A stretch of DNA of 64,000 nucleotides from Pseudanabaena mucicola FACHB-723 (GTDB taxonomy: Bacteria; Cyanobacteriota; Cyanobacteriia; Pseudanabaenales; Pseudanabaenaceae), in the NCBI RefSeq assembly GCF_014696385.1, contig NZ_JACJQB010000010.1, positions 1 through 64,000 on the forward strand, read 5' to 3'. How positions within the stretch are numbered: position 1 is the stretch's first letter; each line of letters begins with the position of its first letter. The notes under the pieces were generated by a model. The model saw only the letters and a list, made by a program, of their open reading frames with translations. It searched no databases and was not told the origin of the DNA. Shown here piece by piece: positions 9,590 to 18,559 of this stretch. A program made the position numbers and the translations under genes.

Positions 9590-11674
9590 ATGAGTGAAAT
9601 TACAAATCCTCTCTTAATTGGTAAAGGATTACCACCTTTTACGGAGATTAAGCCCGACCATGTGATCCCAGCAATTACGCAATTGCTGGAAGAAACTAAT
9701 GCGGGACTGAGTAAACTTGAAGCCGATCTACAGCCCACATGGTCTGGCTTGGTCGAGCCACTAGAACGTCTGACTGAGCGGATTGGCTGGGCATGGGGAG
9801 CAGTCGAGCATTTGCTCAGTGTCAAAAATAATGCGGAATTGCGCGAAGCCCACAAGGTTGTGCAACCAAAAGTAATTGAGTTTTTTAATCGGTTTAGCCA
9901 AAGCCAAGCGGTTTATAAGGCTTATAAATCAATTTACGGATCGGCGGAGTGGGATAGCCTTGAACCTGCTCAAAAACGGATTGTCGAAGCGGCGATTCGG
10001 GATGCTGAGTTGTCGGGTGTTGGGTTAGAAGGTGACTTGAAGGAGAAGTTTAATGCGATTCAAATGGAATTAGCGAAGCTCTCCACGGATTTTTCTAATC
10101 ATGTTTTGGATGCGACGAAAGCCTTTAGCATGACGCTGACTTTGCCCGAAGAAATTGATGGTTTGCCCCCTAGTCTTTTGTCTCAAGCAGCTCAAGCAGC
10201 AAGGCTAGATGGTGATGATAAAGCTACACCTGAAAATGGACCTTGGTGCATTACCCTCGACTATCCTAGCTATGTGCCATTCATGCAGCATAGCCGTCGC
10301 CGTGATTTGCGGGAAAAACTCTATCGTGCCTTTGTTAGTCGTGCGGCAAGTGGTGAGTTTGATAATTCGCCTTTGATCGATCGCATTTTGGAGTTGCGTA
10401 AACAAAAAGCGGAGTTACTTGGCTACCCTAGCTATGCCGAACTAAGTCTGGCGCGAAAGATGGCTCCCAATGTTGAAGCTGTCGATAACTTGCTGGAGGA
10501 ATTACGTCAGTCGAGCTATACTGCCGCCGTCGCTGAATTTGAAGAACTTAAAGAATTTGCCAAGGCTCAGGGCGAAACGATCGAACTCAAGCATTGGGAT
10601 ACTTCCTATTGGGCTGAGCGTCAGCGCGAAACTAAGTTTAATTTCACCGTTGAGGAATTGCGCCCTTATTTCCCATTGCCTCAAGTGCTGGAAGGTTTAT
10701 TTGCGCTAGTTAATCGTTTGTTTGGAGTCACCGTTGTGCCTGCGGATGGCAAAGCGCCGATTTGGCATGAAACTGTACGCTTTTTTGAAATTCAGAATGA
10801 GCAGAATATTGCGATCGCATATTTTTATCTTGATCCTTACAGCCGTCCTGCGGAGAAGCGGGGTGGGGCATGGATGAATGATTGTATTGGTCGTGCCAAG
10901 GTGATCGAAGATGGTCAGCCTATCACCCGTTTGCCAGTAGCCTATTTGATTTGCAATCAATCACCACCCGTCGATGGCAAGCCTAGCTTGATGACCTTTG
11001 GCGAAGTGGAGACCCTCTTCCATGAGTTCGGTCATGGATTGCAGCATATGTTGACTCAGGTTGATTATGCGGGTGCTTCAGGAATCAATAATGTGGAATG
11101 GGATGCGGTGGAATTGCCCAGTCAATTCATGGAAAACTGGTGCTATGATCGCGCCACTTTATTTGGCATGGCAAAGCATTATGAAACTGGTGAAACTTTG
11201 CCAGAGAGCTATTTCCAAAAGCTGATTGATTCTAAAAACTATATGAGTGGCTCAGCAATGTTACGCCAGTTGCATTTCAGCCTCGTCGATATTGAGCTAC
11301 ACCATCGCTATGAGGTTGGTGGCGCAGAAACGCCGATGCAATTGCGATCTCGACTTGCTCAAACCACGATGGTGATCCCTCCCTTGCCCGAAGATAATTT
11401 CCTTTGCTCTTTTGGTCATATCTTTGCAGGGGGCTATGCCGCAGGTTACTACAGCTACAAGTGGGCAGAAGTGCTTAGTGCCGATGCCTTTGCTGCCTTT
11501 GAGGAAGCAGGATTGGAAGATGAAGCAGCAATTTCGGCAATCGGTAGACTCTACCGTGATACGGTGCTCGCCCTTGGTGGTAGTAAGCATCCGATGGAAG
11601 TCTTCAAGACTTTTCGTGGGCGTGAGCCTAGCACCAAGCCATTACTGCGTCATAGTGGCTTAGCCAAGGTTTAA
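9590..11674 (+). CDS. M3-family oligopeptidase (oligopeptidase A-like)
   Basis: A 694-residue zinc metallopeptidase of the M3 (thimet/oligopeptidase A) family. The HEFGH zinc motif lies at residues 478-482 (His codon at 11021), followed by the third ligand region VEWDAVELPSQFMENW about 27 residues on. The N-terminal helical region and MTFGEVETLFHEFGHGLQH context are typical of PrlC/OpdA. The enzyme trims short cytosolic peptides, including cleaved signal peptides in E. coli. No signal peptide is seen, so it is probably cytoplasmic. Length is normal for bacterial members (about 680). Confidence 0.93.
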   Translation: MSEITNPLLIGKGLPPFTEIKPDHVIPAITQLLEETNAGLSKLEADLQPTWSGLVEPLERLTERIGWAWGAVEHLLSVKNNAELREAHKVVQPKVIEFFNRFSQSQAVYKAYKSIYGSAEWDSLEPAQKRIVEAAIRDAELSGVGLEGDLKEKFNAIQMELAKLSTDFSNHVLDATKAFSMTLTLPEEIDGLPPSLLSQAAQAARLDGDDKATPENGPWCITLDYPSYVPFMQHSRRRDLREKLYRAFVSRAASGEFDNSPLIDRILELRKQKAELLGYPSYAELSLARKMAPNVEAVDNLLEELRQSSYTAAVAEFEELKEFAKAQGETIELKHWDTSYWAERQRETKFNFTVEELRPYFPLPQVLEGLFALVNRLFGVTVVPADGKAPIWHETVRFFEIQNEQNIAIAYFYLDPYSRPAEKRGGAWMNDCIGRAKVIEDGQPITRLPVAYLICNQSPPVDGKPSLMTFGEVETLFHEFGHGLQHMLTQVDYAGASGINNVEWDAVELPSQFMENWCYDRATLFGMAKHYETGETLPESYFQKLIDSKNYMSGSAMLRQLHFSLVDIELHHRYEVGGAETPMQLRSRLAQTTMVIPPLPEDNFLCSFGHIFAGGYAAGYYSYKWAEVLSADAFAAFEEAGLEDEAAISAIGRLYRDTVLALGGSKHPMEVFKTFRGREPSTKPLLRHSGLAKV

Positions 11675-11693
11675 ATATAGCAAACATAAAGCC

Positions 11694-11734
11694 AGAAGAT
11701 GAGTGGTAGCGCTTCGCGTTGCCACTCATCTTCT
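11694..11734. terminator. Hairpin terminator, GC-TTC-GC loop
   Basis: Arms of 19 bp (11694-11712 and 11716-11734) with two G-U wobble positions, TTC loop. It is the first of two hairpins between the M3 peptidase gene and the convergent DHH gene. Confidence 0.8.
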
Positions 11735-11746
11735 TTGAGCGCAAAG

Positions 11747-11791
11747 CGCTGTAAATAAAGAGCTTGCTAAGCAAGCTCTTTATTTACAGCG
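11747..11791. terminator. Hairpin terminator, GC-TAA-GC loop
   Basis: A perfect 21-bp inverted repeat (11747-11767 and 11771-11791) with a TAA loop. The right arm runs over the stop codon of the DHH gene at 11784. Confidence 0.85.
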
Positions 11792-12749
11792 ATAAAGGTG
11801 TGGATTCGACGTTGTTATATTTGGTGATGATGTCGATTAACTCTTGCTTGACTCGATCGCTATCTTGAACATCGATTTGGCAAGTCCCTGCATTGGCATG
11901 TCCGCCACCTTCATACTTCAGCATTAATTCGCCAATATTGAGATTACAGGTGCGATTGAGTACGGATTTGCCAACAGCAAAAACGGTGTTTTGCTGCTGT
12001 CTGCCCCACATCTGATGCATAGAGATATTGCAATCAGGATAGAGCGCGTAAACCATAAAACGATTACCCGCGTAGATCGTTTCTTCATTTTGCAGATTAA
12101 TCACGACGAGCTTGTCGTACACTTCGGCACAATGCTCAATCTGTTTGGTAAATATTTTTTGCTGCACAAAGTACATGTCTATACGCTCTTTGACATTGGG
12201 CAGCTCCATAATTTGCTCGATCGATAGAGTTTGACATGCCTCCACTAACTCCATCATCAGTGCGTAATTAGAGACCGTAAATTCACGAAATCTGCCTAAG
12301 CCAGTGCGAGAATCCATCAAAAAGCTCAGCAATACCCATCCTTGGGGATGCAGAATATCATCAATCGTAAATTGGGCAGAGTCACACTTGTCCACTGCCT
12401 TCATCATCTCTTGAGAAATATGGGGAAACTTGAGTTTGCCACCATAGTAGTTGTAGATTACCCTTGCGGCGGATGGGGCTTCACCTTCAATAATGTGATT
12501 TTCAGGGCTGTCATAAACACGCATTGTCTCACTGATGTGATGATCGAAAATCAGCGCTGCCCCTTCGATGTATGGCAAGTTAGCTAAAATATCGCGATCG
12601 CAAACTTCTACCTTGCCATCCTGCACATCTTTGGGATGGACAAAGAGAATTTCATCAATCATATCCAGTTCTTTGAGTAGCACGGCACTGACCACACCAT
12701 CAAAGTCACTGCGAGTAATTAATCGATACTTTTTATTTGCGTCTGACAT
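11784..12749 (-). CDS. DHH-family phosphoesterase
   Basis: A 321-residue protein of the DHH superfamily (RecJ/NrnA/exopolyphosphatase-like). The metal-binding motif I DFDGVVSA starts near residue 15, and the DHH signature is at 69-71 (FDHHISE). A DHHA1-type C-terminal region carries YEGGGHANAGTCQ, the GGGHxxAA-like substrate motif. Likely activity is hydrolysis of a phosphodiester or phosphoanhydride, such as a nanoRNA, cyclic dinucleotide product or polyphosphate. The exact substrate cannot be assigned. It appears monocistronic, bounded by hairpins on both sides. Confidence 0.85.
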   Translation of the reverse strand: MSDANKKYRLITRSDFDGVVSAVLLKELDMIDEILFVHPKDVQDGKVEVCDRDILANLPYIEGAALIFDHHISETMRVYDSPENHIIEGEAPSAARVIYNYYGGKLKFPHISQEMMKAVDKCDSAQFTIDDILHPQGWVLLSFLMDSRTGLGRFREFTVSNYALMMELVEACQTLSIEQIMELPNVKERIDMYFVQQKIFTKQIEHCAEVYDKLVVINLQNEETIYAGNRFMVYALYPDCNISMHQMWGRQQQNTVFAVGKSVLNRTCNLNIGELMLKYEGGGHANAGTCQIDVQDSDRVKQELIDIITKYNNVESTPLSL

Positions 12750-12832
12750 AAGCGGATGCCTTGAGTATTCTGGCTAATCTTATAGATATTTTATGGATTT
12801 ATAGCAATCCTAAATCATTTATAGATTTATAT

Positions 12833-12875
12833 ATTTACAAAAGAGCGCACTCTAAGAGTGCGCTCTTTTGTAAAT
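12833..12875. terminator. Long hairpin with TAA loop
   Basis: Perfect 20-bp arms (12833-12852 and 12856-12875), loop TAA. It lies between the DUF3288 gene (ends at 12924 on the minus strand) and the start of the DHH gene, so it should terminate DUF3288 transcripts. Confidence 0.8.
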
Positions 12876-12923
12876 CATGCTTTCTAGTCTAGTGAAGTAA
12901 TTGATTGTTTGATCAACAAATAA

Positions 12924-13211
12924 CTAAGCCCAATCATCTTGACCTTCATCCTGTGACATATAGACTTTGCCGACTGCATGGATTTCTCTGGTTTTGGCAA
13001 ATAACTCTTCTTCGGTTAAATGCCAACTGCTAAGTACCTTGAGCAAATCTGCTTGAATATCTCGCGCTCCTACAAAGCTTTTGTAACGAATAATTAGACG
13101 CGCAAGATCGGCATAGTCACGCTTAGTAGGTGTGGACTGGCTGAGGAGATCATTAACTATCTGGCGATCTTTAGTGTATTGAGGATGTCTTTGATCTTTG
13201 ACTTCTGCCAT
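12924..13211 (-). CDS. DUF3288 family protein
   Basis: A 95-residue cyanobacterial protein of unknown function. The N-terminal DQRHPQYTKDRQIVNDLL and central YADLARLIIRYKSFVGARDI segments match the DUF3288 pattern as I know it. It is small, soluble and charged, with no signal peptide or membrane segment. It lies downstream of the 388-residue membrane protein gene but is separated from it by a hairpin terminator, so co-transcription is doubtful. Confidence 0.8.
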   Translation of the reverse strand: MAEVKDQRHPQYTKDRQIVNDLLSQSTPTKRDYADLARLIIRYKSFVGARDIQADLLKVLSSWHLTEEELFAKTREIHAVGKVYMSQDEGQDDWA

Positions 13212-13240
13212 AGAAATATTGTTTTGCCGATTTTTTAAAA

Positions 13241-13279
13241 CAAAGTGATGCCAAATGCAAAGCGTTTGGCATCACTTTG
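13241..13279. terminator. Hairpin terminator, GC-AAA-GC loop
   Basis: Arms of 18 bp (13241-13258 and 13262-13279) with one wobble, AAA loop. It lies just past the stop codon of the minus-strand gene ending at 13287. Confidence 0.8.
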
Positions 13280-13286
13280 GGAGATA

Positions 13287-14453
13287 TTATTGCCTCAAAA
13301 TAATCACTTCAGTACCAGTGACAGGAGTACGCGCAATTAGATGATTTTCGGCATCAGCGACAAATAATTTCTTGAAATTGAGGGATTGGGAACGAGTTTG
13401 GAGATCTTTGACCAGTTGGGTCTGTTGGCTTGGGGTTAACTTGTACCAGTCATCATTTAGGACAACAATCAAGCGTCCCCGCTTAAAGTTGGTTTGGACT
13501 GAACCTAGCAACGATTCGCCATATTGATTGGCGACCTCAGAAACTTGGGTTTGAATCTTTGCGATCGCAATTTGTTCGGCACTTAAAGGCGCATCATCCT
13601 TCTCTGGCTTGACCAAATCGCTAACTGAGGGCGCTTTTTTCTCAGGAGTTTTAGTGACAGGCTGACTGATGGGCGCTGGTGTGACAGCTACCTTTTTAAC
13701 AACTTTGCTGTGAGCGTGGGATGGCTTGAGGATGACCAGCAATGAAAATAGGGTGACTAAAGCGACCGTCCCTGCCCGCTTTTCAAGAATCAGTTTTACC
13801 TCATCGGACAGGGGAATCTGGGTAGCAATTCCACTAATCGAGCGCCAAATGGGGGCAGTTGCCGTCACTGTCTTTTTCCAAGCATCATTGGCTTGCAAAT
13901 CTTCCCAAGACTTGACGAGGGATGGTGTGGCGGCAGCCTTCGTGGAAACCTTTTGCCAAATATTGGTAGCAATCGGGTCAAGTTTATCAACAGACAATTG
14001 GAGGAAGCCCAGAATTTTGGGAACAACTTGCTCTTGGGTAAATTTCCAAGCAATGCCAAATTCTTGTTTGACCTGTGCTACCAAGGGAGAATCAATGGTT
14101 GGGGCAGCATTGAGTAGAGCAGCTTCTTCCGTGGCATCTAATGCACCTTCGCCTTCTAAGCTCTTTTGTAACTTGGTCAGAGCCACAATTAGCGTGGCAA
14201 TGGTCTTGGCGGAAATTGCCTTACCTATTTGCAAAGCCTTTTCTAAATTAGGATTACTGGTGCTAGTGCTGGCTGGCTCTCCCGTTGATGCTTCTACATT
14301 GACTAATTTAGTTTGCAGATTACGCAGTGCAGGCAGCAAACTTTTTATCAGTTTTAGCAATAGCGCCTGCAACTGTGGTTGTACCTTTGTCCAAGTCTTC
14401 CCAATCTGTTGAGAGACCTGCCCAATTACCTCATTAGTTTTGTTTTCAGTCAT
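13287..14453 (-). CDS. Conserved membrane-anchored protein of unknown function
   Basis: I do not recognise a named family. The 388-residue protein has a long N-terminal helical region (about 1-225) with alternating hydrophobic and charged residues. One transmembrane segment lies at about 228-245 (AGTVALVTLFSLLVILKPSHA). A proline/lysine-rich linker and a C-terminal compact domain (FKRGRLIVVLNDDWYKLTP, SQQTQLVKDLQTRS) follow. Start choice: the frame extends to 14471, but the ATG at 14453 has an AGGAGGC ribosome-binding site 6 nt upstream and is preferred. The topology suggests a cytoplasmic helical bundle tethered to the membrane, with a small folded domain on the other side. Confidence 0.7.
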   Translation of the reverse strand: MTENKTNEVIGQVSQQIGKTWTKVQPQLQALLLKLIKSLLPALRNLQTKLVNVEASTGEPASTSTSNPNLEKALQIGKAISAKTIATLIVALTKLQKSLEGEGALDATEEAALLNAAPTIDSPLVAQVKQEFGIAWKFTQEQVVPKILGFLQLSVDKLDPIATNIWQKVSTKAAATPSLVKSWEDLQANDAWKKTVTATAPIWRSISGIATQIPLSDEVKLILEKRAGTVALVTLFSLLVILKPSHAHSKVVKKVAVTPAPISQPVTKTPEKKAPSVSDLVKPEKDDAPLSAEQIAIAKIQTQVSEVANQYGESLLGSVQTNFKRGRLIVVLNDDWYKLTPSQQTQLVKDLQTRSQSLNFKKLFVADAENHLIARTPVTGTEVIILRQ

Positions 14454-14617
14454 AACTGCCTCCTGACACAATTCGCACGGTTGTCATGAAAAGTATCACA
14501 AAAAATAGCCGAAGATCTATGTCAACTGTATAAATTTGCGTTTGTGTAAGCTTTGCGATCGCAAAAAAACAGATAAAATGCAGGCATCTATCTATAAATT
14601 TCCCTGAAACTTGTCTT

Positions 14618-14989
14618 ATGACCCTCAACAAAGTTCATTTAGTAGGACGGGCAGGACGCGACCCCGAAGTCAAATATTTTGAGTCTGGAAAAGTGGTATG
14701 CAACTTTGCGATCGCAGTCAATCGGAATACGAGCAATCGTGACGACCCACCTGATTGGTTTGACCTAGAAGTATGGGATAAAACCGCCGAAGTTGCCGCT
14801 AATTATGTCAAAAAAGGCAGTTTGATCGGTATTTCTGGTTCTCTCAAATTTGATCGATGGAATGACCGCACCACAGGCGATGAAAGACAAAAACCTGTCA
14901 TCCGTGTGGATCGTCTAGAGTTGCTTGGCTCTCGCAAAGATAACGAAGCTGCTCAAAGCAATAGCGGCGGCTACGACGACGATTTTTAA
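14618..14989 (+). CDS. ssb: Single-stranded DNA-binding protein
   Basis: A 123-residue OB-fold SSB. The start NKVHLVGRAGRDPEVKYFES, then CNFAIAVNR, DWFDLEVWDKTAEVAANYVKKG and ISGSLKFDRW are the diagnostic SSB blocks. The C-terminus ends in an acidic GGYDDDF tail, the short peptide that recruits partner proteins in replication and repair. It is shorter than E. coli SSB (178), as usual for the small cyanobacterial paralogue. A hairpin terminator follows at 14998. Confidence 0.95.
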   Translation: MTLNKVHLVGRAGRDPEVKYFESGKVVCNFAIAVNRNTSNRDDPPDWFDLEVWDKTAEVAANYVKKGSLIGISGSLKFDRWNDRTTGDERQKPVIRVDRLELLGSRKDNEAAQSNSGGYDDDF

Positions 14990-14997
14990 CATCTAAC

Positions 14998-15036
14998 AAA
15001 CAAAAAAGCCCTTGCCAAGCAAGGGCTTTTTTGTTT
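14998..15036. terminator. Hairpin terminator, GC-CAA-GC loop
   Basis: Perfect 18-bp arms (14998-15015 and 15019-15036), loop CAA, T-rich right arm, placed 9 nt after the ssb stop. Confidence 0.9.
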
Positions 15037-15141
15037 TCTTGATTCGGTTGAAATACGGTTTTCCTACTTAAAAATTTGCGATCGCATCAGTAAGAATATA
15101 TCTAGACCAAATTAGCGAATACCAAATGCGGGGAGATCATT

Positions 15142-15450
15142 ATGTTTAACCTTGGTGAACTCGAGTCTAGCAACAACCTTCTCTTGGAATATCTCAAACA
15201 GCAAGCACCTGAAACTTTAGCCACTGTCGCTCAGTCCGTCACCCCTGAAGCCCAACAAATTATCAGTCAAAATATTCAAAATTTACTCGGTATTCTGCCA
15301 TCGCAAAATTTTAATGTCAGCATTACTACCGATCGTGAAAACTTAGCAGGGCTGATTGGCTCGGCAATGATGACAGGTTACTTCATTCGCCAGATGGAAA
15401 CAAGAATGCAATTAGATCGCTCTTTAGATTCGATATCAAGTCTAGATTAA
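15142..15450 (+). CDS. DUF760 domain protein
   Basis: A 102-residue protein of the DUF760 family, found in cyanobacteria and plastids of plants. The blocks NNLLLEYLKQQAPETLA, VTPEAQQIISQNIQNLLG and LAGLIGSAMMTGYFIRQMETR are typical. Function is unknown. The start is supported by a GGGGAGA ribosome-binding site about 6 nt upstream. It is probably monocistronic, ending in the 15453-15507 hairpin. Confidence 0.82.
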   Translation: MFNLGELESSNNLLLEYLKQQAPETLATVAQSVTPEAQQIISQNIQNLLGILPSQNFNVSITTDRENLAGLIGSAMMTGYFIRQMETRMQLDRSLDSISSLD

Positions 15451-15452
15451 TC

Positions 15453-15507
15453 CTAAAACCAGAATAGAGTTGCGGCGCTTTGCGCCGCAACTCTATTTTG
15501 GTTTTGG
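15453..15507. terminator. Hairpin terminator, GC-TTT-GC loop
   Basis: Arms of 26 bp (15453-15478 and 15482-15507) with two wobbles, TTT loop, sharing the core GCGGCGCTTTGCGCCGC with the hairpins at 8273 and 42553. Confidence 0.85.
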
Positions 15508-15552
15508 TCATAAAAAAAGAGAGGGTGCAACACACCCTCTCTTTTTTTATGA
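15508..15552. terminator. Hairpin terminator abutting the previous one
   Basis: Perfect 20-bp arms (15508-15527 and 15533-15552) with a CAACA loop. It covers the end of the crtR gene (stop at 15547) and directly touches the preceding hairpin, so each convergent gene has its own terminator. Confidence 0.85.
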
Positions 15553-16431
15553 CTTCTTATGACCGTGTAGACGAATTCCTAAGAACAAGTCATATAAAAA
15601 TCCCGCCAGATCGGGCATCTTTAGTAGACCTAATGTCTGCGGTGAGCCATTGGCATCCAAGAGAGGCTTCATTTGATAATATGCCTTCTCGTAGTAGTAC
15701 CAAGGCACATTCGGCCATAGGTGATGTACCAAGTGATAGTTTTGACCTAACAAAAGGATGTTGAGAAAGCGTCCTGGGTAAACTCTGGCATTTTTCCAGC
15801 GTGATCTTTCGACAAAGGGGCGGTGAGGCAAATAGTCAAAGAACAAACCTAGCAAAAGTCCCATGACGGCGGCTGGTACAAACCAGAAGTTCATCATGTA
15901 ACCAAGGAATCCATGGTAATAGGCAAAAATAATCATTGCTACCACAATTAATCGGCTAATCGCCCATTCTAGTAGCTCATACTTGCGCCACAAGCGGCGT
16001 TGAAAGAAGAAAATTTCGTGATAGAAAAAACGAATCGCAATTAACCACAATGGCCCACCTGTGGATACAAAGTGATCGGGATCGTGTTCTTCATCATTTA
16101 CATTGGCATGGTGCTGCATGTGAACACGAGTAAACACAGGAAACACAAACCCTTGCAAAATTGCGGAAATATGCCCGATTGCAGCATTTACAATTCGATT
16201 GGGATGAGCAACACCATGGCAAGCATCATGGATCACTGTTCCCAGTACATAAAGCGCCGAGAAATTACAAATAAATACGAGCCAGTGTGACCAGCCCCAT
16301 ACCCAATACCCTGTTGTTGATGCAGTTGCTAAAACAATTGAACCTAGTAGCAGTAATATTGTCGGATTAAATCCCTGCGCTGCGCCCATCAGACCGATTG
16401 GAACAGTTAGGGCTTTGCCCTGCTGCTGCAT
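15547..16431 (-). CDS. crtR: Beta-carotene hydroxylase, CrtR type
   Basis: A 294-residue membrane di-iron hydroxylase of the fatty-acid-desaturase fold. Three histidine clusters are visible: HDACHG near 68, HMQHHANVNDEEHDPDH near 103, and HLVHHLWP near 239. Several hydrophobic helices surround them. The order and the FDYLPHRPF segment match cyanobacterial CrtR, which adds 3-hydroxyl groups to beta-carotene or deoxymyxol to make zeaxanthin and myxoxanthophyll. A close relative of unknown substrate in the same superfamily is the main alternative. Confidence 0.85.
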   Translation of the reverse strand: MQQQGKALTVPIGLMGAAQGFNPTILLLLGSIVLATASTTGYWVWGWSHWLVFICNFSALYVLGTVIHDACHGVAHPNRIVNAAIGHISAILQGFVFPVFTRVHMQHHANVNDEEHDPDHFVSTGGPLWLIAIRFFYHEIFFFQRRLWRKYELLEWAISRLIVVAMIIFAYYHGFLGYMMNFWFVPAAVMGLLLGLFFDYLPHRPFVERSRWKNARVYPGRFLNILLLGQNYHLVHHLWPNVPWYYYEKAYYQMKPLLDANGSPQTLGLLKMPDLAGFLYDLFLGIRLHGHKKS

Positions 16432-16797
16432 TGTGTCACTCCTTAGTCAGTTTCCTATCTTAGTTTTTGGTTTGGACTTGCCAGTTTATACAACTCAAAT
16501 ACAGTCGGGCTATGTAGCCTTTAATGCATATATTTGATTGTTTAGTTTTATTACATTTTTTATTATGCCCTATGCTACCGACATTAGGGCGAGATTGCAA
16601 CTTTGATCTTCGATAGTGTGATTTTTGACTGAAGATTGCGATCGCAATTATTGCCCTATTTATTACATCGTTCATTACATCGCTTTACGTTGCATAAACA
16701 ACAAAATCATTAAAAGCGTTGCTTCGCAACGCTTTTAATGATTTTGTTGTAGGTTAAGATAGGTTAAGTAATATTAAGAACTGGTGTTTGACTCGAA
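16432..16797. other. Intergenic region between crtR and the methyltransferase gene
   Basis: This 366-nt divergent gap holds the 25-bp hairpin at 16698-16750. The rest is AT-rich with one HIP1 octamer (near 16638). No small gene is convincing. It presumably carries the two divergent promoters. Confidence 0.6.
16698..16750. repeat. 25-bp perfect inverted repeat, GC-TTC-GC loop
   Basis: Arms 16698-16722 and 16726-16750 are perfectly complementary. Unlike most hairpins here, it lies upstream of two divergent genes (47 nt before the ATG at 16798), not at a gene end. It could act in the 5' region of the methyltransferase mRNA or be the remnant terminator of a lost gene. Confidence 0.8.
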
Positions 16798-17463
16798 ATG
16801 AATATGCAACTTGCCTCCGAACAGAGGAAAAAACTGGACAACGCCGATGATGCGCTGTTCTATGACTATCCCCGCTTTGTTAACCATGTCGATGATCGTT
16901 TCATTCAGCAACTCACCGATCTGTATCGTCAGCGTTTGCAACCCAATACGCGCATTCTCGATTTGATGAGTAGTTGGGTATCTCACTTGCCCGAAGAAAT
17001 AGAATTTGCCCATGTGGAAGGACATGGACTGAATGCAGAAGAATTAGCGCGTAATCCTCGTTTAAATCATTATTTTGTCCAAAATCTCAATCAAAATCAG
17101 TCATTACCCTTTGCCGATCAATCCTTTGATGCAGTTCTGAACACTGTCTCTGTGCAGTATTTGCAATATCCTGAAGCGGTATTTGCCGAAATTCATCGCA
17201 TTCTTAAAGTAGGCGGTATTGCGATCATTAGTTTCTCCAATCGGATGTTTTACCAAAAGGCAATTCAAGCATGGCGTGATGCTGAAGAAAGCGATCGCAC
17301 CAAGTTGGTATTTAAATATTTTGCCTCAGTTCCCAAGGGTTTCACCAAGCCTGAACTAGTGGCAAATGTGCCGCCCAGTTCTCCCTTTTTAGCAATGTTT
17401 GGTATGGCTAGCAGCGATCCGTTTTATGCTGTAGTAGCAACTCGTTGTGAACTTGATAGTTAA
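16798..17463 (+). CDS. SAM-dependent methyltransferase, class I
   Basis: A 221-residue protein with the late methyltransferase motifs well kept: LPFADQSFDAVLNTVSVQYL (about 101-120) and EIHRILKVGGIAIISFSNRMF. The glycine-rich SAM loop is degenerate (TRILDLMSSWVSHLP), as in a distinct cyanobacterial/plant subgroup. Substrate unknown. It is followed 55 nt later by thiO in the same direction, so they may be co-transcribed. There is no signal peptide. Confidence 0.8.
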   Translation: MNMQLASEQRKKLDNADDALFYDYPRFVNHVDDRFIQQLTDLYRQRLQPNTRILDLMSSWVSHLPEEIEFAHVEGHGLNAEELARNPRLNHYFVQNLNQNQSLPFADQSFDAVLNTVSVQYLQYPEAVFAEIHRILKVGGIAIISFSNRMFYQKAIQAWRDAEESDRTKLVFKYFASVPKGFTKPELVANVPPSSPFLAMFGMASSDPFYAVVATRCELDS

Positions 17464-17518
17464 AAATTGTTTGCGCTTGACACAGACAATTTTTAGAGAC
17501 CGAATTGGGTGATATGAA

Positions 17519-18559
17519 ATGACTGATGTTTTAGTGATTGGTGGTGGCATTATTGGCTTGGCGACAGCGATTTCCCTTTCGCAGAGAGGGGCAAATGTCA
17601 CCATAGTTGAGCGAGATAGGTGCGGACGGGGGGCAACATGGGCGGCGGCAGGAATGCTGGCTCCTGAAGCGGAACGCTTGGAAGGAGACCTTTTATCCTT
17701 TGGGGTGCGTAGTCGTGATATGTATCCCCATTGGATCGCTAACTTAATGCAACTATCAGGACAAGACTGCGGCTACTGGTGTTGTGGCATAATTGCGCCT
17801 GCGGTCGAAGAAAGCGATCTCCAAGCCATATCCATACATCCCAAATACATCGATCTTGCAGAATCCCATAAGCGGCAATCTGGCTTGGGAGAATCAGTTT
17901 TAGGTTCTCTGTGGTTGCCATCGGATGGACAGGTAAATAATCGCAAACTCACTCAAGCCCTATTAACAGCCGCTAAATCCCTATCAATCAAAATTTTAGA
18001 AGGCACAACCGTTTATCAAATTGTGCGCGATCAAAATCGCGTTACGCATCTGGATACTAGTGCTGGTAAATTGCAAGCGGATTGCTATGTGCTAGCCACA
18101 GGTGCATGGACGCAATCATTGTTACCTTTGCCGATCAAGCCAATTAAGGGGCAGATGCTATCGGTATATGATTGCGATCGCAAATTGCAACGGGTCATTT
18201 ATGCGCCTAGTTGTTATATTGTGCCGCGTCAGGACGGCACGATTGTGATTGGGGCAACGGTTGAGGATAATGGATTCTCGCAAGGTAATACTGCCGCAGG
18301 AATTGCCCAACTATTAAACAGAGCTATATCGGTATATCCTGCGATCGCAAATATGCCCATCACCGAAACATGGTGGGGATTCCGTCCCCATGCTCCTCAT
18401 GAAATTCCCATATTAGGAGCTAGTGATTATGAGAATCTAATTTTGGCGACAGGTCACTATCGTAATGGCATTCTATTTGCACCAATTACGGCAAAACTAA
18501 TCACCGATTTGATCATTGACGGGATTAGTGACGGGATCATTAACGGGATCAGTTTATGA
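17519..18559 (+). CDS. thiO: Glycine oxidase ThiO (FAD-dependent)
   Basis: A 346-residue DAAO-fold flavoenzyme that oxidises glycine to iminoglycine for the thiazole half of thiamine. The FAD dinucleotide motif VIGGGIIGLATAISL starts at residue 5, and RGATWAAAGMLAPEAE is the diagnostic glycine-oxidase block. IKPIKGQMLSV and WWGFRPHAPHEIPILG follow in order. In many cyanobacteria ThiO is fused to ThiG; here it stands alone. The last residues come from three imperfect 12-bp tandem units (18518-18553). It overlaps the next gene by 4 nt (ATGA). Confidence 0.9.
   Translation: MTDVLVIGGGIIGLATAISLSQRGANVTIVERDRCGRGATWAAAGMLAPEAERLEGDLLSFGVRSRDMYPHWIANLMQLSGQDCGYWCCGIIAPAVEESDLQAISIHPKYIDLAESHKRQSGLGESVLGSLWLPSDGQVNNRKLTQALLTAAKSLSIKILEGTTVYQIVRDQNRVTHLDTSAGKLQADCYVLATGAWTQSLLPLPIKPIKGQMLSVYDCDRKLQRVIYAPSCYIVPRQDGTIVIGATVEDNGFSQGNTAAGIAQLLNRAISVYPAIANMPITETWWGFRPHAPHEIPILGASDYENLILATGHYRNGILFAPITAKLITDLIIDGISDGIINGISL
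18518..18553 (+). repeat. Three 12-bp tandem units in the end of thiO
   Basis: GACGGGATTAGT, GACGGGATCATT and AACGGGATCAGT follow one another in frame and encode the C-terminal DGISDGIINGIS. This micro-repeat probably lengthened the tail by slippage. Confidence 0.75.

Noticed and set aside
13726-14412. 228-residue plus-strand frame opposite the 388-residue membrane protein gene
   Set aside because: It mirrors the real gene on the other strand, is Ser/Cys-rich without a recognisable domain, and has no ribosome-binding site.
16460-16675. 71-residue minus-strand frame upstream of crtR
   Set aside because: Composition is random-looking, no ribosome-binding site, no conserved pattern; it lies in the promoter region.
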